Shown here one piece after another: positions 22,701 to 34,700 of a DNA stretch of 64,000 bases. The DNA lies in contig OX465587.1 of NCBI GenBank assembly GCA_950022655.1, forward strand, positions 27,159,716 to 27,223,715, given 5' to 3'. The notes below the pieces were generated by a model that did no database searches, had not been told where the DNA came from, and worked only from the letters and a program-made list of their open reading frames with translations. The position numbers and the translations under genes were made by a program. Every line of letters starts with the position of its first letter. Within the stretch, counting starts at the first letter, position 1. The stretch comes from Alentia gelatinosa. Lineage: Eukaryota > Annelida > Polychaeta > Phyllodocida > Polynoidae.

Positions 22701-25700
22701 TCCTAGGGGAAGGGAGTGAAATCCCGCGTGTCATTGATTACAGTCTTGTGATCTGTCCGTATGGTGTCACAGACGCCATCTAGACATGTCACGAAACTAC
22801 TGAAACAGGTCCCAGGTCCATAATGTGTAGATTTGTCTAATTCTTATGTTTGGGGTCTGTCTTTATCTAAGGACAGCTACTTGCATTGTCACGAAACTAG
22901 ACAACCCCAATGTCTGTATGGTGTCACAGACATGTCACGAAACTAGTGAAACAGGTCCCAGGTGCCTTCTGCATGAGGTCATGAAGAGAGACATTTGGAG
23001 TTGAGGCAGCACCTTGGGAGGCACCATCCAGTCCATGAATTGAGTATTGGCTTGGCGTTGGTATACTGACTTTTTGTAACCCGAACCTGATAAATGTTGT
23101 TGTTATCTACTGACAACTGAACAAGATTTTGGTATTATTGCATATGGGCGAATGTCAGTGAAATACTACCCTCTTAGGGGGGTGTCGTATTAGGCGACTA
23201 CAGCCCACTATAGTGCGCTTTGTCACACTGCAATATTATATCGTGCGTCTAGCCTAGTCTGTGCTATTCGATAAGCGTGCATAATCAACGTCATTGCGAC
23301 CAAAAACAACATGGCAGACAATGCAAATCGCAACTTTAAACTCCCGATACAGGCCCCCAGTAACCACTACTAGTTCCTAATTACCATTTATCGAGGTATC
23401 TAATGTGTGGCGGTCACCTAATAGTTTAAATTGCTCAAATATGCAAAATTGATTGATAGTAAAAACACGCCACTTGCTCTGGTCCGCAACGGGCTATGCA
23501 TAGACACACTTACACTGCTTCCTGGGCCAAACTCCTACTGCTCTTCAATCGCACGCTAACCGAATAATGACCAAACATCCGCTAGGCGAGTGGAGACTTA
23601 ATTTACATATTGTCACGCATGCACAACGCGTACATGCTGCGCAACTTCCGGTTAGTAGCAGACAGTGTCAACATGGAGCGGTTGTGACTCGACAACTCGG
23701 CGTCATTCTGATCGAATAAAGGTATGTAATGATAATAAAATGACCAGACTGTTGATAGAACTATGTCTTAGTTCTTGGTCACCTATCGCCGACATTCGCC
23801 CACAGTTAGGACGTTTTCTCCTAACATATATCTATATAGTTTCCATAGTTCCATTCGGATATACGGTCAAAACGATATTACTTATGTTGGTATCTTCTGA
23901 CTACCACAGTTCTTTTGACAATAAAAAGCCTTGAGAGTCCACTGACCTGCCTCCCGTGCTAAAGACGTACATCAATGCAACTCAAAGATTTCTATAATCT
24001 CAATGATGCCACCTAGCGGGAATACTGTGTGGCATTGAATTCTCAAGGCTCCAAGCTTATTTCATTAAGAATTATTCTCCCATAGAGCGCAGTGAGAACC
24101 TTTACAGAATATGACTTAGAGAGTGTGAGATCTTATGAGAGGGGTGTCAGGACGCCTTGGTGCAACATAAGAACCTGAGAGACATGAGGCATCGCATCAA
24201 AACCTGACATGTCAGCCCGGAACATAGGGACATCCATTGTGGAACACCGGTTGAAGGGTAGTGTACCCTCATCGTGACTGGGCTCGCCGCCAGCCCTTCA
24301 GCATGATCTACCAAACTTGCCATGCTGGGACATTACGAAACGTGGCAAAACCCAATAGATCTACACAACTAGAGGCGAGACGAGCCAAAGTAATAAAAGG
24401 TATTAAAACTTCCATGGCACTACATGATTCAGCCAAACATGGTTGCCCGGACTGCCAGGAACAAAGTGTAAATACAGCATCAGGTACGGGGTCATCTGTA
24501 CATGTATCTTACTCCTCTGGTTTTGTCGGGATAGTTCTAACATTATCTGTCTATGTATTATACTTGTCTTGTCTGGTAGGGTTAGGTTTGTGATGACCTG
24601 TATATATGTATCATACGTGTTTGGATTGGTCAAGTCAGGTATGAAGTCCTCTGGCCATGTATCATACTTCTCTCGTCTGGTTGGGTTAGGGCTGGAATTA
24701 TCTGCCAATGTACTCTGGTCTTGTCAGGCTAGGTCTGAGATTGTCCGTCGATGTATTATACTTGTCTGTTGTGGTCGGGTTGGGTCTGCTTAGGTCCACC
24801 CCAATGGAGTATTAGCGCAGAAGAAGCTTGATTGATTTGACCAAGGAAATATGCAAAACTAAATGGTTTGACATAACTTACTGGTGAGTACCTAGATGTA
24901 TTAATGGTGAAGTCCCCAATAGGAGCAGTCCCAAGGTTGCTATAGCAAATCCCAACGGCATAACAAATGTGGTCTCTTTCTGAAATTCAGTAATTCAGTA
25001 AAATGGAGTAAGCTTGTTGGGATACAGAATTGGAGCTCATAGTGGTTATTTAGTACGAGTTTGTGAACAAAAGAAGGTATGGCATATGATACAAACCATA
25101 TATATATATATATATATACATACATATATTTCTCTATATCCCAGCATATTCTAGAATATAATTTTCTGATATTCTAAGAATACTAGTAACATAGCGGAAA
25201 TTCGTAAATATGACATATACTAGCATAGGTATATACCGGAATACTGAAGTTTACCATTAGTGATATCAATTCAAAGAGAGCTTCATGTAATCTGCAAAAC
25301 CTATAATTACTGACTTGTTATTTGTTGCTATTACTGCATTTACTGCCCGTAGTCATTGAAAGTATGTCATGACTTTGGGTGCAGAGTAATCTCATAAGCA
25401 AAGCTGAATTAGTGGCTTAGATTTATCTCACCCCTATCACTGACTGATTCCCAATTGAGTATTTTCTACAGTATTTTATGGGCGAAGAGTATGAGTTCCT
25501 AATGTTGTGTCTATGTGGGAAAAGTACCAGTGGTCTCAGAAAATCTCAGTCAGGATCGAGATACATGTACTTTGAATCAGGAGGTTCAGAGTTGATATGG
25601 CCTCACCATGTAAGATAGTATCCTGCCCGCAATAGGAGTGAGTATTGTATAAAGACATGCAGGGAGAAGAAAGATCATACCAATTTGTCCAGAACTCAGA

Positions 25701-28700
25701 TCAAACTGAAAAGAAATAACATTAGATTCAACCATATTCAATTAGTGCACAGTGATGGTCTTTAGAGCTGATAGGAAGCAATTACTCCATGATAATGTTT
25801 TATGAAATAATATATGGCCTACCCTTCACACAGTGAGAGAGCAGGCCTATGTGTACAGCGGTCAGAGTGGTTTTAATCTTTCCGTTCGGTAGGGATTTGC
25901 ATAAAATTCCATGATTGGAAAATATAGAGCGGTCAGAGTACCTGACACACGCCACTGGTGAAGGTCCCCAGGCTGCACCACCATCAGGGAAGGGGTACCC
26001 GGCTGGCAGAGGACTGGCCATGGTCATTAGTGTGAGTATGTGTGTTTGGGGGGCGGGGGTGGGGGGGGATACATACACTTACACAAAGAGATGTACAGAC
26101 ATGCACATTGATCACATACAGTAATAAAACAATATTCCTGTAAACGTATAAATTTTGATCCAAACTCAGGACCTGGGACGTTTACAACGAGGTTTTTACA
26201 CCGAGTTGTAAACGCCCCAAGGGCCAGAGTGAGGATCGAAATTTGTACGTTTACAGGTACAACGTTTTATCTTTACTATATGCCTCGAAAACATTACTAC
26301 CTTATTTAAGTTGTAAGAGCCATCTTCAGCTAGTCCGATTTGGGCACAGAACGGTCGATGTGAACCCTAGCTTTTGCTTCTTCCGTGGAATGTGGCTGTA
26401 ACGTTATCGCATAGCAACGCGCATAGCAACATTTGTTGTTGCTTGGAAACCAGCCGGAAACCGGCTGGAAATTTTTATTGCCAGGTACTATACTTCAATA
26501 TTTTTCTGTAGTTCATGTGATTTTGCAGTATTCCAGTGTGTTTCCCTTATGTACTCTAATGTTAACGTTACCGATGTCGAAGCGTAGACACCGTTGGCCA
26601 TTTTTAAATATCAACGTCGTAATCATATCCATTACGACCATGAAATGAACCCTGATATACTGCACAGCTAATAAAAAAAACCCAATAAAAAGCATTACTT
26701 TGTGGCCTGTTTCTTTGCCCCCATGATTTTTCTATATTTAACTATTTATTTCAGATATGTAAGGTCAGTGTTCATATCAATCAATGTTTTTATCATTCTT
26801 CCTGCCTATCTATGTATCTAGTTGCCATTTCTTCTTTTTATCAAAGTTTCTTTTGTCTTTTAACATTCTTGTATTCAACCATCTCTATTGATGGCTAATA
26901 CCTGTATTCCAATCAGCAGTCATCTACTCATTTTGGGTGATTAGAGATGGTATCAAAGAAGATATGGTACATGTCATGATATAATATCATGAAATTAGGA
27001 TATAAGAGTAGGTTTAGACAAGGACAATAATGACAACCTTTATGACGATGAGCAGAATATGATGAAGATTAAGGTGACAGGACTGCACACCACGGCACAT
27101 AACAAGTTACAAGTTACCTTTGGATCATCTATAGATACAGAAGTAAATTACGTTATTTTATTCTGACAAGTAAAAGCAGAGACAAGTTCACATACCTTTC
27201 TTAAATGTAGTTCAAGAAGAGGGTCCACCACTGTGTTCAGAAACCCCACAGCCAGGACGGCAGTCAGCACAATAGCTAACCGAGGAGACTTGATGAAGGT
27301 CAGAATAGAACCTGGATTTTTTTCCTCATTGGTTCCTTTATAATTGAAATTATTTGTGTATGGGTCAGGGTAGTCAAACAGTGGTACATTCACTTTACGC
27401 TAGGTGCCGCGAGTGCCTATCCCTGCTGTGCAGTAAAGCCAGGGAGACCTGTGTATGCAAATACTACCGGTTCACCCGCATTACGTAACTCGGTCAGTAT
27501 ATATATAGGCTGAGTCTACAGCAGGTCGACAGGTTACTTGTGGTGCCTCTCAGTTGAGTGAACACTTGGAGCCTCAGAGAACTGCTAGGTTTCTCCAGAA
27601 ACCTTTCAGCGATGGAGAGAACAGATTATCTCACCTTGCGCTACTTAGCACACTCTGTGCTAAGAGACTGTAACTAGATTTGCAGGTTTCAATAAAACTT
27701 ATTGTACCTGAAGTGTCTGGAGTCTGGTTTTGTGTTCTACATTTAGCTAGATCTCCAGGCTGCTCAGTATTACCACCACTACAGTGTCAGGCTTGAAGAC
27801 CATAGGGCACTAGGCTACAGAGGCCTTCACTGAGGATTGGGCTTCTCCTGGAGCTGCTATTACTCCAGCACTGGAGGAACAGAGACTGATGACTACTACC
27901 ACTATATGCCACTGCTTTCGGATCATCTATATCCACCAGTTAAAGAGACATTTGACAATAACTGAATATCATAGACTGTGAGTACTGCTATAACAAAGAG
28001 GACTTGTTTCATATGAACACTACAGGAGTGAATCTGATTTTGTATGTTGATGAGAATTGTTATATAACTGTATACTTTGTTATAATATATGATATGAATA
28101 CATATCTGTGTATGGTTATCTGGCTTCTTCATTGAGTATAGAAGATATTCCAAATTTTCTTTTCATGTCACTGCATTAGCTAGTCTTTAAGATTAGGTTA
28201 CTTTTCATGACACTAAGTCACCTTGTTGGTAGGTTTTTAACTGTTTTCAAAGTCTCTTCAGGTGACACCACTAGGGGTGTAGTAGGTGTTGGTTTTTAAG
28301 TAATCAACAATTAAAAACATATCCATCATGTTGGAATCAAATCGAATTATGATAATGACACTTTGTAAAGGCTTTTATTTTACCCAGAATCAATTCTATG
28401 GGAGAGCATGGCATTGGGCTTGTTTGATAATGAAGGAATATTAATTATTTGGTGATGCCAATTTTAGTGTTTGTTGGTTTTGTTCTCCCCTTCTTTCCCT
28501 GTGTACCTATCACAACAAAAGATGTCCAATATACGACCATTTATAAGAATGATCTCACAGTGTATGCACGACCGGGCTTACTAACTGATATTTACCTGGG
28601 ATCATCCTCAACCTTACCCATTTCTTCATAGATCCTCTCGTCCAGCCATATAATCGTTTGTGGATTATCAAACAAACCACAGTTCTAGTAGTATTCGAAT

Positions 28701-31700
28701 GCAGAGGCAAGGGATTAGGGAATTTTACATGACTGATTATCTGAAGGAATTGTTTTATATGTTATAAAGGTGTCTATTTCTGATTAAGATTTGCCAAGGG
28801 ACTTTGGAAAAGGGAACTTTCTAAAACCTTGGTTAATTTATTTTTCCTACTTACTTGTAACATTAGGGAGCATCTTCCAAAGCGAAGGTATAGTTAATAG
28901 TATACACGATCCTATTGTAGCGAATGGAGTTATAAACCCACCAACCTGAACATGAGGACGAATCACAAATAAAACAAAGTGCAATGGCCAAAATACAAAT
29001 AGAAATAACTAGAAGTATTCATTACAAATTCATATATGTACATGAGCAGATTTGCAAGTAAAACAACATTTATCTCTTCTAGTGTCAAGCCTGACTAAAA
29101 GGCTAAAGTTTAACTCATCTGCTGTGAACTTATATACATATTTATACTTACTGCATATAGTATGCCCCCAGTGAAAGCTCCAAAGATGTGACCCATGCCT
29201 TCAGTGGACTCAAGAATCCCCTGACAAAATTAAACGATTGAAATGAAGTTTGATTATAATCAACCCAAGAAACCTTGAGGTCATGGAGTGTCTGGGCTTA
29301 GAAGCTCGTCGCAGACGGTGTATAATCAGGATTAGTCATCACTAAAGAATAAACCATTATCCAAACACTGTGTCGGGTACGGCACTTTAATTAGTGACGG
29401 GGAGGTCTCCATTAGCATGCCTCGTTCCACATTCAGCGTCACCACCGGGAATAGTAAGAGAGGTTTCCTGCCTACCACATGTTGACCACATAGAAAATGC
29501 CTCATCCAACACAGTGTCCCTGGCAACCGAGGAGTAACTGGCACACAATCCACCTGGTAGAACTCCCTGCTTGTCACAGTAGCAGTAGAAGTTGTTTTGG
29601 GACTATTTTTCTGTGATTAAAAACCCCAATTTTCCAGTCCACTGTCAGACCAGCGATGGGGTTGAGACGTTGCGCAAGACCTCTCACTGAGTCTATCAAC
29701 AGGCTCCTCGTTTTCAACAAAACTCCCGGGAGGAGTAAAAAGATAATCAGGATCCATGGAAACCTCCGACGCATTCTCCCTGGATTGCAATGAGTCCATT
29801 TCCAAGCCTGCTAGGGTACAAAAAGCGGGTCCCCAGCATTGCCCCATTGGGTAGTGTCTTCTCTGCTCCGCTCCATGACTCCAGGTGAGCTCTGTCTGAG
29901 CACTGATGCCGGGTCAAAAGGTCACCCGGTTACCAGTCAGCTGAGACCGCCGGTAGTAACTTTGCAATAACCATTCATGAAACATAGTTATTCACAGTAG
30001 GGCCTGGTTCCAGCCAGAAATGCATTAAACTTCCGGGCTCAGTCCTACTTACCTGAGAAATACCTCCAATAAATTTTAAGGCCAGAATTCTGATAAAGCA
30101 GACTGATTGGTCTGCCGCCTCCGAGCTGCGAGAACGAACTGGGACCTGTTTCACTAGTTTCGTGATATGTCTGTGACACCATACAGACATTGGGGTTGTC
30201 TAGTTTCGTAACAACACAAGTAGCTGCCCTTAGGAAAAGACAGACCTCAGACATAAGAATTAGACAAATCTACACATCATGGACCCGTTTCACTAGTTTC
30301 GTGACAAAAGTGGCACCAACAGTGCAAGCAGGAACGGACAAAACGAAGTCTAATGTCTAGTTCTTATGAAACCGGACAAACCGGACGCGCCATCTAGACA
30401 TGTCACGAAACTAGTGAAACAGGTCCCTGGTTATACACTGCCTGCGACAAGCTTCTAAGCCCCGACACCACCGTGACCTTTGAAAGCAAAGGTCCTGAAT
30501 ATTCATATCAAAAGATACCATAAAAGTGTTAATATCATATTATCAGGGATTATACACTACACTTTGGAACTTTATTCCTTTATTTATGAGGGACCAAAAA
30601 ATAAATGCCATGGCTTGTCTTGCATTTGGAAGGTTTCATAATACAATATAAACTCGGTAGTAATCAGAAACACATGTTATTGTGATTGACCTTATTCAGG
30701 CACAGATATAGGGTCCATATAGCGTTATCATTCATCAACAATCCAGTAAAATCTGAAGGTTAAATGCGCCTTACTCTGGTTAAGGTGATATTTAACTTCA
30801 AGTCTATGATGTTGCTGTGTCGTCGGATCAATCAACGGAGATATGGCCCTCGCTGGGTAAATTAGGGTAGAGAACAACAGTAGGGAACAACAGTTTTGGG
30901 GGTGGGACTGTTGATCAATCGAACTATCCTGCAACATCATGGACTTTAGATCAAATATCATCTTAACCAAGGTAAATCTCATTTAACCAAGTCTATAGCT
31001 TGTTGCTGTTCGGTCGGATACCAACAAAGACCATGTCACTTGGTAGTCTGTCTAGTTGTCTTCCTCTGTCTGAAGAAGCGTATCCTGGAAGGCAGTGTTA
31101 TTTGAGGTGATGCTTTTTTCAGAACTTGGCGAGCATATTCGCATTCATCTACCTTATTTTCCTCGGAATAATTTGCATCTGCAAATCTCTTAGAGCAGCC
31201 TTGGAGGTAGCTGCTCACTTAGCAGAATGTGCATTGAATACCTGTGTGTTAATTCCTGCCTCCGAAATGGTCTTTTTTATTCATTATGGTATCTTTTGCA
31301 GCTGTACTTATCCTTTAATTTTTTTATGATTTGTACTATGGCCTTAATTCCTTAATGTGTTGAACCAAAATTGTTAACTGCAGAACAACACCCTAGTCAT
31401 TCTAAATAATAGCCTGTGCCAAGGGCGTGTAAGGTTATTTTTATGAGCTGTTGTCGACTCTAACAACACAAGCGTCTCACATGTAATTAACTGATGTGGA
31501 CATTTGTTTGGAGGAAAAAATTATTAACAAATATTTTTCCGAGACAAGTATACTGGGGAGGGTACGTGGGACTGGTATAATACCAGGGGATGGGCCGATT
31601 TTTGTCTAAACACGTATTCAACACGGGGAAAGCCTCAAGGTATTTTCCGCCCTGAAAGGGTTAAGTATGTCTGGTAGCGGACAGTTGTTTGTCGACATTC

Positions 31701-34700
31701 ATTACATAAATCCTCCACATTAAGCCTAATTTTTGACCGAATTCAGAAACAGTGCTTGCTCAGTTACCAGCAAGTTACCACTGCTGGTACCCGGACAGCA
31801 TCATATCTTTCTATTGTTATCTGACCAGCAAGCAAAAAGCTATAGACTTGGGTATCAATTCAAAACTTATCATCATATCATTTTTTCTTATTTTGATATG
31901 TGTTGGCAATGCATCTGATACACTGAAACTCAATTAAGATTAGTAGGATATATAACTCCAATAATTGGTGCAACAGAGCATTAATAGATACGTTTACATC
32001 ATTGCAGCAATATGGAATCACAATCTTTTGTGATGCTTTAAAACTGATTAATATCTAAGTCAAGTCTCTCACTAATTGGAAACTCATATTTCATATTTTC
32101 ATATCATTCCCTATTTAGACAAGCAAAGAAATAAACTAACGATTGCAGTAGACAATTCAATGTCGATGCTAGAAGATATAAGAAAATAAATAGAAACATG
32201 ACAAGCGGTGCAGCCAAGTGCCATCCCAATCCTCAGTAGAAAGCAATATACGATGAAGGTAGTGTTCTCTTCTAAATAAGGAACCATCCCTAGAAATCTA
32301 AAAGAGAAGGAAAACAAGAAATCAGTAGAAATTAAATGTAATTTGGGTGGATTGCATGAAATATAAAGGATATACATTCTTACATATCTATCAAATACGA
32401 CTTACTATGGTAGTGTTGGGACCTTGCTACTTATATTTGGGAAATGTAAATAGCATCGGAAATTGTATGATGCATATGATACACATATGCAAGTGTGTCC
32501 TGCAATGTCTAAAGGAGCACTCTTGCCCATGGAAGCATGCCATTTATTCGCATCACAAGACATATCCATTTCAAACATACCCAAATAGAATTGAGCATGC
32601 TCCTCCAAAGAAGGCTCCTGTAAGTATGAGAAATCTTGCCCCTGCTCTGGCCATCTGTCCAAAAGCAAACACATGAGAATTTCATTAGGAATCTAAAGAG
32701 GTTTGAGTGTTTAACTTATTTTATAGATTGTACTGAATTTACTTCAAAGTTTCATGCACTCATACATTTAGCACCAGCTTCAGAATTTCTCACATGTTGT
32801 ATGCGGTAGTTTCTCATCCATCTTTGGGCGGTGAGAAGAAGGTCACATCTAATTGGTATGATGTAGCATGCCAAAATACAGTTGCATGCAAGTAAACTTT
32901 TTTTCCCACAGGGTAATTTTTTTCACTAGCAGAATAGTAAAAACACACTTTTTAACGACAAATGGAAACAAAGGTGAGCTTAAGAAGAAAGCTTAGAGCC
33001 AGAAAAAGGTTATAAATGTGAGGGTTGACGTCAGACATAAAATACAATGACATATTTAAAAAGTTCCTTACTCACAAGTTTAGATAGAATAGGTGCAGAA
33101 ACAACTTGGACAACGGGGTAGACTCCAAATAACCATCCCGACACTATCATAGGAACACCTCGACTGTCTGCCTGTTATGGTAAGAAAGAAGTTAAACTAT
33201 TATCAAAAGGATAAGATAAGAGTTAGTTGGCAAGGGGAATCAATTATTGAACCATATTGTAGATAATTTTACCTTATTTTCCGCTGGAATAAAAGCTTCA
33301 CTTTGATTTTATTGTACTTTTATGTTATCTTCCCAAAGTAAAGAATCCCAAGAGCTTTTGAATTCAATTGTGTTTACAGTTTATATATAGTGACATTTTG
33401 GTAAGACAAATGTACCCACAAATGCATCATTTATATGTGATTTTAGAAACTCTGAATAATAGTATATAAAGCTTGTGCATAGATTGTAAAACGGTTGGTT
33501 AGGTTGCCAGTTTCAGAAAGGACACCTATTGCGATGTCCTTCCAAGGGATATGTAGCAGTCACCGGGTTATGTTAATTACTTCCACATATAACCAAAAGA
33601 AAAAAACAAGCAGTTATACTCCTACCACATTTATTATAGATTTCTTTCTGATGTGTCAAACTTTAAACTCACGGAGATTTTAGCTTTTCTAAAAGAGTTT
33701 TATTTCATATTTGTAGAATTTATTTTAACTAGTTCATGATTCGCCCACCAGGGATAGATCACACAATGAACACGGGTGAGGGCGACACCACGATGCCACA
33801 CTCCCCATCCACAGTACACAAGGCTGGTAAATATTGATAGATAGGCCTTCCCGCCGCTTTTTGTCTGAAAATTCAGCCAATGGGAATCTTAAACACTGGT
33901 CACCTAACTGGATCAACCAATGGAGGTCTTCCTCTGTTAAAATATTCACATTTAATGAATATCAATTAAATTCAGGCCACCTACAAGCATCTGGTAAGTC
34001 ATTGAGCAATATTAATCACATTTTAACAGAATGTAGGTCGAACACCACATTTACTATTTCTATTCAGAAGAAATAAAGTATTTCGTTATATATTTTTTAT
34101 CATGTGATTAAACTTTCAAATTATGAGTTTTAACCATTATGTGCGCGTCCCCTAGCGGGACAAACAGCCAACATCTCCCGCCTTTAAGGGGTTACCTCGG
34201 CCGTAGGCACCCGTCCTTAAAGGGTTAAGCTCTAACCAACTTTTTTATTAGCATCCAGTCACTGAACATGGTATGCTGGACGGATATATTCATCCAAATC
34301 CTTACCTCTTTTATGAAGAATGGTGGCATCACAGCTTGGCATGCGGTACAGAGTGAATTCAGTATGTAGAGAGACACCATTAAGATCTGTGTAGTGGACC
34401 CAGACACCTTGTCCGTAGTGTTGTTCTTGTTTACATCCTTTAGCAGCGGCTCCTACAATGACACAGGACAATCCTATGGCTTTACATGTGTAGGGGTCAG
34501 GGCAGTCAAGCAGCGTTGTTTCACTTTAGAGCTAGGTGGCGCGAGTGCAGATCCCTGCTGTGCGGTATGGCCAGCGGACCCGTGGTATGCAAATACTACG
34601 GGTTCGCCCGCATTACATAACTCAGTCACTATATAAGGCTGAGTCCACAGCGGGTTGACAGGACTTCTCGCGGTGCCTCTTTACGGAGTGAACGTCTGAA

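Noticed and set aside
25800..25880. Alternative transporter exon (LTAVHIGLL on the - strand)
   Set aside because: It resembles the TM7-TM8 loop, but has no acceptor, runs into a stop, and the microexon at 25681-25705 fits both motif and phase.
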